A stretch of DNA of 64,000 nucleotides from Triticum aestivum (GCF_018294505.1 NC_057809.1:508859914-508923913); one strand, 5' to 3'; numbered from the stretch's first letter, positions 10,813-23,386 are shown. Program-made: numbers and translations. Notes: generated by a model from the sequence alone, not told the origin.

Positions 10813-13194
10813 TGTTATTCGAAATTTCTACGGTTCCATGTTATTCGGAATGGGTTTGTTAACAAGACCTAATCAACCTTGCTAGTGGATTCCTTTTGAT
10901 GATCATGAGATGGATGAATTTAGAAAACACAAATCTCTGTACCCTCATTTTAATTTCTGTTATTTGTATTAAATAAAATAAAAATAGTATTTTCTGTCTG
11001 CTATCTGAATTATCCGTGCAATATAAATATACCCCGCAAATAAATGTTCTCCAAATGCCCTGAAATTTAAATATGATTTTTTCTGGAATATTTGAGAATA
11101 TTTGGCACTGAGAACACAGCAGGGGGGCATCCACCTGGCCACGAGGGTGGAGGGTGCGCCCTACCCCCCTGGGCGCGCCCCCTGCCTTATGGGCCCACGA
11201 TGGCCCTCCTCCACTTATTCCTGCACCCACACACTCATTGCTAGATGTCGGTGCTCATACTTTTTCATTGTAATATACATGCTAGTTTATTTCCTTTTTA
11301 TGCTTTGTTCTTGTGTGTTTAATAAACCTTAAGAAAAACCAAAAAAAATTAGTTGTAGCTTTTAATTAGTTTACTTTCCATGCTTGTAGTAGTAATTAAA
11401 AAGAAAACCCAAAAAGATTTCTTTTTCTTCTTTTTGCTTGTTGGGAGCTTTCCCGTGTATATAGTTTTATTTCTTTTCTTTTCTTTGGGGGTCGATAGGA
11501 GAAGATCATGATTAAATTGTTGAAGTGGGTCTTATATACATTATTGTTGGTCTGACAAAAGAGCCCATATTGCCTTGTCTTCTCTTATTTATTGAATGCT
11601 TGTAGATTTGAGCTTAGTCCAATGCACGTGCACTATTATTATTATTCACATCATTCGGTCGTGCAAGTGAAAGGCAATTATGACGATATATGATGGACTG
11701 ATTGAGATGAGAAAAGCTGGTATGAGCTCGACCTCTCTTGTTTTTGTAAATATGATTAGTTCATCGTTCCTGATTCAACCTATTATGAATAAACATGTTT
11801 GCAATGACAATTAGAGATTATAGTTGCTTATGCCATGCTTAATTAGCTAGGAGCTTATAATGGTTTACCTTGCGTGCCAACATGCTATTAAAATAGTTGT
11901 GATGTTGTATGATAGGGTGGTATTCACTTTTGAACGATTCGAGTGGCTTGACTTGGCACATGTTCACACATGTAGTTGAAACAAAATCAACATAGCCTCT
12001 ACGATATTTATGTTCATGGTGCATTATATCCTACTCATGCTTGCATTCGGTGTTGATTAATTTTAATGCATGTTCATGACTGTTGTTGCTCTCTAGCTGG
12101 TCGCTTCCCAGTCTTTTTCTAGCCTTCACCTGTACTAAGCGGGAATACTGATTGTGCATCCAATCCCATAAACCCCAAAGTTATTCCATATGAGTCCACC
12201 ATACCTACCTATATACGGTATCTACCTGCTGTTCCAAGTAAATTTGTATGTGCCAAACTCTAAACCTTCAAATAAGTATCATGTTTTGTATACTCGAATA
12301 GCTCATGTATCAACTAGGGCTGTTTGTATCTTCCATGTTAGGCGGGTTATTCTCAAGAGGAGTGAACTCCGCTCCTCACTCACGAGAAAATGGCTGGTCA
12401 CCGGGATGCCCAGTCCCATGCTTTATGCAACTCAAATCAAAATAAATGCAAACAAAACTCCCCCAGGAATGTTGTTAGTTGGAGGCACTCATTGTTTCGA
12501 GCAAGCCATGGATTTATGCTTGTTGGTGGAGGGGGAGTATAAACTTTACCATTCTGTTTGGGAACCGCCTATAATGTGTGTAGCATGGAAGATATCGCCA
12601 TCTCTTGGTTGTTATGTTGACAATGAAAGTATACCGCTCAAAATATTATTCATCTCTATTTCAAAACCGAGCTCTCGCACCTCTACAAATCCCTGCTTCC
12701 CTCTGTGAAGGGCCTATCCATTTACTTTCATGTTGAGTCATCTTCCTCTTATTAAAAAGCACCAATTGGAGAGCACTACTGTCATTTGCATTCATTACTG
12801 TTAGTTTACACTGAGTATGACTTGAATGGATCTCTTTTACCATGAATTACAATGTCTAGTCAGTCCTTGATCTTTAAAGGTGCTCTGCATTTATGTTTTG
12901 TGATCTCAGAAAGGGCTAGCGAGATATCATCTTGTTATATCATATTATGATTGTTTTGAGAAAGTGTTGTTATCCGAGATTTATTATTATTGCTCGCTAG
13001 TTGATTATGCCATTGATATGAGTAAACATGAGACCTAAGAGTTATTGTGAATATGGTTAGTTTATAATCTCTGCTGAAAACTTGAATGCTGGCTTTACAT
13101 ATTTACAACAACAAGAGCAAACAGAGTTTGTAAAAGTTTTTCTTTATCACTTTCAGTTTGTCAACTGAATTGCTCGAGGACAAGCAAAGGTTTA
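10813..13194 (+). other. Non-coding internal region of Sabrina-type element
   Basis: About 2.4 kb lie between the protease end and the polypurine tract with no convincing reading frame. The longest stretch (12190-12708) has no recognisable domain. At 11121-11205 there is a GC-rich module resembling part of the element's own LTR (13425-13505). An AT-rich region with many TTTCTTTTCT runs occurs at 11330-11500. In autonomous Athila elements pol would lie here, so this copy belongs to a non-autonomous group or has lost it. Confidence 0.7.
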
Positions 13195-13207
13195 AGCTTC
13201 GGGGAGT
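13195..13207 (+). other. Polypurine tract of Sabrina-type element
   Basis: The sequence AAGCTTCGGGGAGT lies directly before the LTR start TGATACG. It resembles the AAGCTTGGGGATG tract of the WHAM-like element at 34777. Confidence 0.75.
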
Positions 13208-14625
13208 TGATACGTCTCTGTCGTATCTACTTTTCCAAACACTTTTGCCCTTATTTTGGACTCTAACTTGCGTGATTTGAATGGAACTAACCTGGACTGA
13301 CGTTGTTTTCAGCAGAATTGCCATGGTGTTATTTATGTGCAGAAACAAAAGTTCTTGGAATGACCTGAAACTCCACGGAGCGTATTTTTGGAAATAATAA
13401 AAAATACTGGCAAAAGATCAAGGCCAGGGGGCCCACACCCTAGCCACGAGGGTGGGGGCGCGCCTGCCCCCCTGGGCATGCCCCCTACCTCGTGGGCCCC
13501 CTGGAGCTCCTCCGACCTCAACTCCAACTCTATATATTCGTGTTCGGAGAGAAAAAAATCAGGGAGAAAAATTCATCCCATTTTACGATACGGAGCCGCC
13601 GCCAAGCCCTAAACTCTCTCGGGAGGGCTGATCTAGAGTCTGTTCGGGGCTCCAGAGAGGGGAATACGTCGCCATCGTCATCATCAACCATCCTCCATCA
13701 CCAATTTCATGATGCTTACCGTCGTGCGTGAGTAATTCCATCGTAGGCTTGCTGGACGGTGATGGGTTGGATGAGATTTATCATGTAATCGAGTTAGTTT
13801 TGTTAGGGTTTGATCCCTAGTATCCACTATGTTCTGAGATTGATGTTGCTATGACTTTGCTATGCTTAATGCTTGTCACTAGGGCCTGAGTGCCATGATT
13901 CCAGATCTGAACCTATTATGTTTTCATGAATATATGAGAGTTCTCGATCATATCTTGCAAGTCTATAGTCACCTACTATGTGTTATGATCCGGCAACCCC
14001 GAAGTGACAATAATCGGGACCACTTTCGGTGATGACCGTAGTTTGAGGAGTTCATGTATTCACTATGTGTTAATGCTTTGGTCTGGTACTCTATTAAAAG
14101 GAGGCCTTAATATCCCTTAGTTTCCGCTAGGACCCCGCTGCCACGGGAGGGTAGGACAAAAGATGTCATGCAAGTTCTTTTCCATAAGCACGTATGACTA
14201 TATTCGGAATACATGCCTACATTACATTGATGAATTGGAGCTAGTTCTATGTCACCCTAGGTTATGACTGTTACATGATGAACCGCATCCGGCATAATTC
14301 TCTATCACCGATCCATTGCCTACGAGCTTTCCATGTATTGTTCTTCTCTTATTTACTTTTCCGTTGCTATTGTTATCATCACTACAAAATACCAAAAACA
14401 TTACTTTTGCTACCGTTACTTTTGCTATCGTTACCACTACTATCATATTACTTTGCTACTAGACACTTCACTGCAGATATTAAGTTTCCAGGTGTGGTTG
14501 AATTGACAACTCAGCTGCTAATACTTGAGAATATTCTTTGGCTCCCCTTGTGTTGAATCAATAAATTTGGGTTGAATACTCTACCCTCGAAGACTGTTGC
14601 GATCCCCTATACTTGTGGGTTATCA
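13208..14625 (+). repeat. 3' LTR of Sabrina-type element
   Basis: The 1418-bp repeat begins TGATACGTCT and ends GGTTATCA. A GC-rich block at 13425-13505 precedes a TATA-like CTCTATATATTCG near 13530, the probable promoter. The partner LTR is outside the window. The next five bases, AGTAT, are the presumed target duplication. Confidence 0.9.
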
Positions 14626-14996
14626 AGTATGCACCATTGCGACAGTTCGTCGTGCCGAGACACCACGTGATGATCGGGTGTGATAAGATCTACGTTCACA
14701 TAGAACGGGTGCAAGCCAGTTTTGCACACATAGAATACTTGGGTTAAACTTGACGAGCCTAGCATATGCAGATATGGCCTCGGAACACTAAGACCGAAAG
14801 GTCGAGCGTGAATCATATAGTAGATATGATCAACATAGTGATCTTCACCATTGAAAGCTACTCCATCTCACGTGATGATCGGACATGGTTTAGTTGATAT
14901 GGATCACGTGATCACTTAGATGATTAGAGGGATGTCTATCTAAGTGTGAGTTCTTAAGTAATATGATTAATTGAACTTAAATTTATCATGAACTTA

Positions 14997-15951
14997 GGCT
15001 ATGTTTGGTAGCGAAGTATTGTAAAAACCAAAATAACAAAAAAAACCACATTATTTTAGCATGTAGGTACACAATACTGCAGTTTTGACATACCATTGTA
15101 TTTTGAAGTATTCAGAATACAATGACCTGTTTGGCAAGCGATTATATGCAACAACATAAATTAGCTAGCTAGCTGTATTGAGTAGTTGCAATGCGCCCGG
15201 CCAGTGCTAGCTAGCTAGCCGCATGACTGAACGGCCATGCATAACAACCAGCCGCATGCACTCAACTGCCATGCACAAAGCTAGAAGAAGGCAGTTGAAC
15301 ACGACATGGAGCTACCAGCGGCTCCGCGTGGACTCAGGCTTGTCCTCAACTAGATTGAAGATGGAATTTTTCCTGTCCATAACCTGCTGCAAGCTTTTCC
15401 TGTTGACTGTTGTATTGGATTGGATCCCTTGTGCTAACCAAGGGCAGCGTGCCGGCCAACTTCACGACAGGGCAACAAGGCAATTTCCCTATTAACTGTT
15501 GTATTGGATTGGATCTCTTGTGCTAACCAAGGACAGCGTGCTGGCCAACTTCACGACAGGGCAACAAGAAAATTTCGCTCTCCATTTATAATGGACTTTC
15601 GTTCCTCTCGGCTGGCACTAGGCAGCAGGAATGGGAACAATGCGGCCATGCGGAGGCAGGGGGATGAAGATCAGCATACTCGCGTTGATCTCTCCTTTGC
15701 ATGCTGGCTGTGGCTTAAAGGCAGGAAGAAGACAAGCGATGCAGCGTTTCTTTCGTGTGCTCAGTTTTAAAAAAAGAGGTCGAGAGTTCTTTTTTTAGAC
15801 AGAGAAAAAACTATGGTTTTGAATATACTGTGGTTTTAATACCACTGTTTTCTCTAATAGCCAAACAGTTCTTAGGAATTAAAACTGTGATATTTTAAAA
15901 ACTGTAGTATTCTATGAATACTTAGAAAAAACTCTATTACCAAACGGGGCC
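14997..15951. mobile_element. PIF/Harbinger-like non-autonomous DNA transposon
   Basis: The 955-bp element is flanked by TTA on both sides (14994-14996 and 15952-15954), the usual PIF/Harbinger target duplication. Its termini are GGCTATGTTTGGTA and, read inward on the other strand, GGCCCCGTTTGGTA. These fit the family's GG...GTTTGG ends. Further inside, both ends carry related AT-rich sequence. No transposase frame is present. The family assignment rests on TSD plus termini. Confidence 0.78.
15408..15585. repeat. 89-bp tandem duplication inside the Harbinger-like element
   Basis: The segment starting TGTTGTATTGGATTGGATC at 15408 recurs at 15497 with a few substitutions. It includes GGCCAACTTCACGACAGGGC in both copies. 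Confidence 0.9.
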
Positions 15952-16182
15952 TTAGTCCTAATAGTATTTGCATATCTATGTTGTAGATCAATTGCTCGTG
16001 TATAGCTTCCCTGTTTTACTTATGATATGTTCCTAGAGAAAAACTATGTTGAAAGATGTTAGTAGCAATGATGCGGACTAGCTCCGTGATCTAAGGATTA
16101 TCCTCATTGTCACACAGAAGTATTATGTTCTTGATGCACTGCTAGGTGATGGACCTATTGCAGGAGCAGATGCAGACGTTAT

Positions 16183-18150
16183 TGTTGGGGAACGTAGTAA
16201 TTTCAAAAATCTTCCTACGCACACGCAAGATCATGGTGATGCATAGCAACGAGAGGGGAGAGTGTTGTCCACGTACCCTCGTAGACCAAAAGCGGAAGCG
16301 TTAGCACAACACGGTTGATGTAGTCGTACGTCTTCATGATCTGACCGATCAAGTACTGAACGTACGACACCTCCGAGTTTAGCACACGTTCAGCCCAATG
16401 ACGTCCCTCGAACTCCGATCCAGCCGAATGTTGAGGGAGAGTTTCGTCAGCACGACGGCGTGGTGACGATGATGATGTTCTACCGACGCAGGGCTTCGCC
16501 TAAGCACCGCTACAGTATTATCGAGGTGGACTATGGTGGAGGGGGGCACCGCACACGGCTAAAAGATCAAATGATCAATTGTTGTGTCTATGGGGTGCCC
16601 CCTGCCCCCGTATATAAAGGAGCAAGGGGAGGAGGCGGCCGGTCAGGGAGAGGCGCGCCAAGGGGGAGTCCTACTCCCACTAGGAGCAGGACTCCTCCTA
16701 TTCCTAGTAGGAGTAGGAGAGGGGGAAGGAAAGGGAGAGGGGGAGAAGNNNNNNNNNNNNNNNNNNNNNNNNNNNNNNNNNNNNNNNNNNNNNNNNNNNN
16801 NNNNNNNNNNNNNNNNNNNNNNNNNNNNNNNNNNNNNNNNNNNNNNNNNNNNNNNNNNNNNNNNNNNNNNNNNNNNNNNNNNNNNNNNNNNNNNNNNNNN
16901 NNNNNNNNNNNNNNNNNNNNNNNNNNNNNNNNNNNNNNNNNNNNNNNNNNNNNNNNNNNNNNNNNNNNNNNNNNNNNNNNNNNNNNNNNNNNNNNNNNNN
17001 NNNNNNNNNNNNNNNNNNNNNNNNNNNNNNNNNNNNNNNNNNNNNNNNNNNNNNNNNNNNNTCTATTTCCACTAAGGCCCATGTAGGCCCATTAAGCCCA
17101 CGGGGGGTTCCGGTAACCTCCCGGTACTCCGGTAAAATCCCGATTTCACCCGGAACACTTCCGATATCCAAACATAGGCTTCCAATATATCAATCTTCAT
17201 GTCTCGACCATTTCGAGACTCCTCGTCATGTCCGGGATCACATACGGCACTCCGAACAACCTTCGGTACATCAAAACATATAAACTCATAATATAACCGT
17301 CATCGAAACATTAAGCGTGCGGACCCTACGGGTTCGAGAACTATGTAGACATGACCAAGACATGTCTCCGGTCAATAACCAATAGCGAAACCTAGGTGTT
17401 CATATTGGCTCCCACATGTTCTACGAAGATCTTTATCGGTCAAACCGCATAACAACATACGTTGTTTCCTTTGTCATCGTTATGTTACTTGCCCGAGATT
17501 CGATCATCGGTATCTCAATACCTAGTTTAATCTCGTTACCGGCAAGTCTCTTTACTCATTCTGTAATACATCATCCCACAACTAACTCATTAGTTGCAAT
17601 TCTTACAAGGCTTAAGTGATGTGCATTACCGAGAGGGCCCAGAGATACCTCTCCGACAATCGGAGTGACAAGTCCTAATCTCGAAATACGCCAACCCAAC
17701 AAGTACCTTCGGAGACACCTGTAGAGCACCTTTATAATCACCCAGTTACGTTGTGACGTTTGGTAGCACACAAAGTGTTCCTCCGGTAAACGGGAGTTGC
17801 ATAATCTCATAGTCATAGGAACATGTATAAGTCATGAAGAAAGCAATAGCAGAATACTAAACGATCGTGTGCTAAGCTAACGGAATGGGTCAAGTCAATC
17901 ACATCATTCTCATAATGATGTGATCTCATTAATCAAATGACAACACTTTGTCTATGGTTAGGAAACTTAACCATCTCTGATCAATGAGCTAGTCAAGTAG
18001 AGGCATACTAGTGACATACTGTTTGTCTATGTATTCACACATGTATTACGTTTCCTGTTAATCCAATTCTAGCATGAATAATAAACATTTATCATGATAT
18101 AAGGAAATAAATAATAACTTTATTATTGCCTCCAGGGCATATTTCCTTCA
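16183..18150 (-). repeat. 3' LTR and polypurine tract of the Angela element
   Basis: Starts TGTTGGGGAACGTAG and ends ATATTTCCTTCA on the plus strand, matching 23400-25133. On the minus strand it is preceded by the purine-rich AAGTGGGAGAC (plus 18151-18161). An interrupted palindrome, GGAGTCCTACTCC to GGAGCAGGACTCC, lies at 16665-16695, about 60 bp upstream of the minus-strand TATA-like CTTTATATACGGG at about 16607-16619. It contains the gap 16749-17061. Confidence 0.95.
16749..17061. other. Assembly gap (N run) inside the Angela 3' LTR
   Basis: There are 313 undetermined bases. The sister LTR has only about 83 bases between the same flanks (23963-24045), a GC-rich segment containing GGGGGCCGGCCCCCC. 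Reading frames drawn through the Ns are artefacts. Confidence 0.97.
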
Positions 18151-18183
18151 GTCTCCCACTTGCACTAGACTTAATAATCTAGA

Positions 18184-20888
18184 TTACACATTAATGATTC
18201 TAACACCCATGGAGCCTTGGTGATGATCATATTTTGCTCGTGCAAGAGGCTTAGTCAACGGGTCTGCAACATTCAGATCCGTATGTATCTTGCAAATTTC
18301 TATGTCTCCCACCTGGACTAAATCCCGGATGGAATTGAAGCGTCTCTCGATGTGCTTGGTTCTCTTGTGAAATCTGGATTCCTTCGCCAAGGCAATTGCA
18401 CCAGTATTATCACAAAAGATTTTCATTGGACCCGATGCACTAGGTATGACACCTAGATCGGATATGAACTCCTTCATCCAGATTCCTTCATTTGCTACTT
18501 CCGAAGCAGCAATGTACTCCGCTTCACATGTAGATCCCACCACAACGCTTTGTTTAGAACTGCACCAACTGACAGCTCCACCGTTCAATGTAAACACGTA
18601 TCCGGTTTGCAATTTAGAATCGTCCGGATCAGTGTCAAAGCTTGGATCAACGTAACCGTTTACGATGGGCTCTTTGTCACCTCCATAAACGAGAAACATA
18701 TCCCTAGTCCTTTTCAGGTATTACAGGATGTTCTTGATCGCTGTCCAGTGATCCACTCCTGGATTACTTTGATACCTCCCTGCTAGACTTATAGCAAGGC
18801 ACACATCAGGTCTGGTACACAGCATTGCATACATGATAGAGCCTATGGCTAAAGCATAGGGAACATCTTTCATTTTCCCTCTATCTTCTGCAGTGGTCGG
18901 GCATTGAGTCTTACTCAACTTCACACCTTGTACCACGGGCAAGAACCCTTTCTTTGCTTGATCCATTTTGAACTTCTTCAAAACTTTGTCAAGGTATGTG
19001 CTTTGTGAAAGTCCAATTAAGCGTCTTGATCTATCTCAATATATCTTGATGCCCAATATATAAGCAGCTTCACCGAGGTCTTTCATTGAAAAACTCTTAT
19101 TCAAGTACCCCTTTATGCTATCCAGAAATTCTATATCATTGCTAATCAACAATATGTCATCCACATATAATATTAGAAATGCTACAGAGCTCCCACTCAC
19201 TTTCTTGTAAATACAGGCTTCTCCAAAAGTCTGTATAAAACCAAATGCTTTGATCACACTATCAAAGCGTCTATTCCAACTCCGAGAGGCTTGCACCAGT
19301 CCATAAATGGATCGCTGGAGCTTGCACACTTTGTTAACTCCCTTTGGATCGACAAAACCTTCTGGTTGCATCATATACAACTCTTCTTCCAGAAATCCAT
19401 TCAGGAATGCAGTTTTGACATCCATTTGCCAAATTTCATAATCATAAAATGCGGCAATTGCTAACATGATTTGGACAGACTTAAGCATCGCTACGGGTGA
19501 GAAGGTCTCATCGTAGTCAATCCCTTGAACTTGTCAAAAACCTTTTGCAACAAGTCGAGCTTTATAGACAGTAACATTACCGTCAGCGTCAGTCTTCTTC
19601 TTGAAAATCCATTTATTCTCAATTGCTTGCCGACCAACAGGCAAGTCAACCAAAGTCCACACTTTGTTCTCATACATGGATCCCATCTCAGATTTCATGG
19701 CCTCAAGCCATTTGGCGGAATCTAGGCTCACCATCGCTTCTTCATAGTTCGTAGGTTCGTCATGGTCTAGTAACACAACTTCCAGAACAGGATTACCATA
19801 CCACTCTAGTGCGGATCTTACTCTGGTTGACCTATGAGGTTCAGTAACAACTTGATCTAAAGTTTCATGATCATTATCATTAACTTCCTCACTAATTGGT
19901 GTAGGTGTTGCATAAACCGTTTTCTGTGATGTACTACTTTCCAATAAGGGAGCAGGTACAGTTACCTCATCAAGTTCTACTTTCCTCCCACTCACTTCTT
20001 TTGAGAGAAACTCCTTCTCTAGAAAAACTCCGAATTTAGCAACAAAAGTCTTGCCTTCGGATCTGTGATAGAAGGTGTACCCAACAGTCTCCTTTGGGTA
20101 TCCCATGAAGACACATTTCTCCGATTTGGGTTCGAGCTTATCAGGTTGAAGCTTTTTCACATAAGCATCGCAGCCCCAAACTTTCAGAAACGACAACTTT
20201 GGTTTCTTACCAAACCATAGTTCATAAGACATCGTCTCAACAGATTTCGATGGTGCCCTATTTAAGATGAATGCGGCCGTCTCTAAAGCATAACCCCAAA
20301 ACGATAGTGGTAAATTAGTAAGAGACATCATAGATTGCACCATATCTAGTAAAGTACGATTACGACGTTCGGACACACCATTACATTCTTGTGTTCCGGG
20401 TGGCGTGAGTTGCGAAACTATTCCGCATTGTTTCAAATGAAGACCAAACTCATAACTCAAATATTCTCCTCCACGATCAGATTATAGAAACTTTATTTTC
20501 TTGTTACGATGATTTTCAACTTCACTCTGAAATTCTTTGAACTTTTCAAATGTTTCAGACTTATGTTTCATTAAGTAGATATACCCATATCTGCTTAAAT
20601 CATCTGTGAAGGTGAGAAAATAACGATATCCACCACGAGCCTCAACATTCATCGGACCACATACATCTGTATGTATGATCTCCAACAAATCTGTTGCTCT
20701 CTCCATAGTTCCGGAGAACGGTGTTTTTGTCATCTTGCCCATGAGGCACGGTTCGTAAGTATCAAGTGATTCATAATCAAGTGGTTCCAAAAATCCATCA
20801 GTATGGAGTTTCTTCATGCACTTTACTCCGATATGACCTAAACGGCAGTGCCACAAATAAGTTGCACTATCATTATCAACTCTACATC
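18184..20888 (-). pseudogene. Copia pol: integrase, reverse transcriptase, RNase H
   Basis: Read leftward, the domains are the GAG_pre-integrase zinc region (MWHCRLGHIGVKCMKKLH), the integrase core (IIHTDVCGPM, FTDDLSRYGY, GVSERRNRTLLD) and RT with an intact catalytic FLILYVDDILLIS in 19036-19488. RNase H follows (GGAVSWCSSKQSVVVGSTCE, YIAASEVANEGIW, IFCDNTGAIALAKE). Stops at about 20480, 19534, 19036 and 18721 break the frame. The frame differs from gag because of a one-base loss at 20889-20891. Confidence 0.93.
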
Positions 20889-21224
20889 TTTGGCTTCAAT
20901 ATTATGAATATGTGTATCATCACTATCGAGATTTAGCAAAAATAGACCACTCTTCAAGGGTGCATGACCATAAAAGATATTACTCACATAAATAGAACAA
21001 CCATTATTCTCTGATTTAAATGAATAACCGTCTCGCATCAAACAAGATCCAGATATAATGTTCATGCTCAACACTGGCACCAAATAACAATTATTTAGGT
21101 CTAATACTAATCCCGAAGGTAGATGTAGAGGTAGCGTGCCGACCGCGATCACATCGACTTTGGAACCATTTCCCACGCGCATCGTCACCTCGTCCTTAGC
21201 CAATCTTTGCTTAATTCGTAGCCC
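20838..21224 (-). pseudogene. Protease C-terminal part of Angela polyprotein
   Basis: The frame continues from gag after a TAG at about 21225. It encodes DEVTMRVGNGSKVDVIAVG and LPSGLVLDLNNCYLVPVLS, typical of the BARE-type protease to integrase spacer. It then runs out of frame after EAKDVEL because one T is missing from the run at 20889-20891. The plus-strand host copy has an intact A-run at the equivalent site (about 26176). Confidence 0.88.
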
Positions 21225-22166
21225 CTATTTCGAGTTGCAGATATTAGCAACAGAACCAGTATCAAATACCCAGGTGCTACTGCGAGCATTAGTAAGGTAC
21301 ACATCAATAACATGTATATCACATATACCTTTGTTCACCTTGCCATCCTTCTTATCCGCCAAATACTTGGGGCAATTCTGCTTCCAGTGACCAGTCTGCT
21401 TGCAGTAGAAGCACTCAGTCTCAGGCTTAGGTCCAGACTTGGGTTTCTTCTCCTGAGCAGCAACTTGCTTGCTGTTCTTCTTGAAGTCCCCCTTCTTCTT
21501 CCCTTTACCCTTTTTCTTGAAACTGGTGGTCTTATTGACCATCAACACTTGATGCTCCTTCTTGATTTCTACCTCCGCTGCCTTTAGCATTGCGAAGAGC
21601 TCGGGAATTGTCTTATCCATCCCTTGCATATTCTAGTTCATCACAAAGCTCTTGTAGCTTGGTGGCAGTGATTGGAGAATTCTGTCAATGACGCTATCAT
21701 CCAGAAGATTAACTCCCAATTGAATCAAGTGATTGCAGTATCCAGACATCTTGAGTATATGCTCACTGACAGAACTATTCTCCTCCATCTTGCAGCTGTA
21801 GAACTTATTGGAGACCTCATATCTCTCAATCTGGGCATTCTTTTGAAATATTAACTTCAACTCCTGGAACATCTCATATGCTCCATGACGTTCAAAATGT
21901 CGTTGAAGTCCCGGTTCTAAGCTGTAAAGCATGGCACACTGAACTATCGAGTAGTCATCAACACGTGTCTGCCAGGCATTCATAGTGTTTGTAGTTGCTG
22001 GTGCAGGTGGTACACCTAGCGGTGCTTCCAGGACGTGATTCTTCTGAGCAGCAATGAGGATAATCCTCAAGTTATGGACCAAGTCTGTGTAATTGCTACC
22101 ATCATCTTTCAACTTTGCTTTCTCAAGGAATGCATTAAAATTCAACGGAACAACAACACAGGCCAT
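21225..22166 (-). pseudogene. Gag and protease start of the Angela element
   Basis: Begins with ATG at 22164-22166 (MACVVVPLNFNAFLEKAKL), a clear BARE-type start. The capsid part includes GLQRHFERHGAYEMFQELK and YCNHLIQLGVNLLDDSVI. One TAG at 21633 interrupts it. An intact zinc knuckle (CFYCKQTGHWKQNC) and the protease active site (WVFDTGSVANICNS) follow. A second TAG ends the frame at 21225. Confidence 0.92.
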
Positions 22167-23386
22167 CTATCTACAATCAACATAGACAAGCAAGATACTA
22201 TTAGGTACTAAGTTCATGATAAATTTAAGTTTAATTAATCATATTATTTAAGAACTCCCACTTAGATAGACATCCCTCTAATCCTCTAAGTGATTACGTG
22301 ATCCATATCAACTAAACCATGTCCGATCATCACGTGAGATGGAGTAGTTTCAATGGTGAACATCACTATTGATCATATCTACTATATGATTCACGGTCGA
22401 CCTTTCGGTCTCCGTGTTCCGAGGCCATATATGTTATATGCTAGGCTCGTCAAGTTTAACCTGAGTATTCCACGTGTGCAACTGTTTTGCACCCGTTGTA
22501 TTTGAACGTAGAGCCTGTCACACCCGATCATCACGTGGTGTCTCAGCACGAAGAACTTTCGCAACGGTGCATACTCAGGGAGAACACTTATACTTTGATA
22601 ATTTAGTGAGGGATCATCTTATAATGCTACCGTCAATCAAAGTAAGATAAGATGCATAAAAGATAAACATCACATGCAATCAATATAAGTGATATGATAT
22701 GGCTATCATCATCTTGTGCTTGTGATCTCCATCTCCGAAGCACCGTCATGATCACCATCATCATCGGTGCGACACCTTGATCTCCATCATAGCATCATTG
22801 TCGTCTCGCCAATCTTATGCTTCTACGACTATCGCTACCGCTTAGTGATAAAGTAAAGCATTACAGGGCGATTGCATTGCATACAGTAAAGCGACAACTA
22901 TATGGCTCCTGCCAGTTGCCGATAACTCGGTTACAAAACATGATCATCTCATACAATAAAATTTAGCATCATGTCTTGACCATATCACATCACAACATGC
23001 CCTACAAAAACAAGTTAGACGTCCTCTACTTTGTTGTTGTAAATTTTGCATGGCTGCTACGGGCTTAGCAAGAACCGTTCTTACCTACGCATAAAAACCA
23101 CAATGATAGTTTGTCAAGTTGGTGTTATTTCAACCTTCTCAAGGACCGGGCGTAGCCACACTCGGTTCAACTAAAGTTGGAGAAACTGACACCCGCCAGC
23201 CACCTGTGTGCAAAGCACGTCGGTAGAACCAGTCTCGTGTAAGCGTACGCGTAATGTCGGTCTGGGCCGCTTCATCCAACAATACCGCCGAACCAAAGTA
23301 TGACATGCTGGTAAGCAGTATGACTTATATCGCCCACAACTCACTTGTGTTCTACTCGTGCATATGACATCTATGCATAAAACCAG
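22167..23386 (-). other. Leader (5' untranslated region) of the Angela element
   Basis: About 1.2 kb between primer-binding site and gag, without convincing frames. It is the reference for recognising the host leader fragments at 14626-14996 and 48793-49404. Confidence 0.85.

Larger units (their letters stand above)
9264..14625 (+). mobile_element. Sabrina-type Gypsy (Athila clade) element, 3' part
   Basis: This is the right-hand part of an element whose left part lies beyond the window. The chromovirus-type element sits in its gag region. Remaining are the end of gag, a protease, a long non-coding stretch, a polypurine tract and the 3' LTR (13208-14625). The LTR begins TGATACGTCTCTGTCGTATC and ends TTATCA, which I recognise as the Triticeae Sabrina type. 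No RT, RNase H or integrase is present here. The element itself inserted into the leader of a plus-strand BARE copy, which resumes at 14626. Confidence 0.88.
14626..16182 (+). other. Leader and gag start of the host BARE-type copy
   Basis: The sequence is the reverse-oriented equivalent of the leader at 22167-22590 of the intact Angela. Examples are CACGTGATGATCGGACATGG and GAGGGATGTCTATCTAAGTG. It is interrupted by the Harbinger-like element and resumes at 15955. It ends in the start of gag-like sequence (GCAGGAGCAGATGCAGACG), where the Angela at 16183 inserted. Confidence 0.85.

Noticed and set aside
12190..12708. 172-codon frame in the Sabrina interior
   Set aside because: No domain, biased by AT-rich sequence, and located in the typical non-coding 3' region of this family.
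16460..17171. Frames of 155-208 codons crossing the N run
   Set aside because: They exist only because undetermined bases contain no stops; the sister LTR shows an ordinary non-coding GC-rich promoter region.
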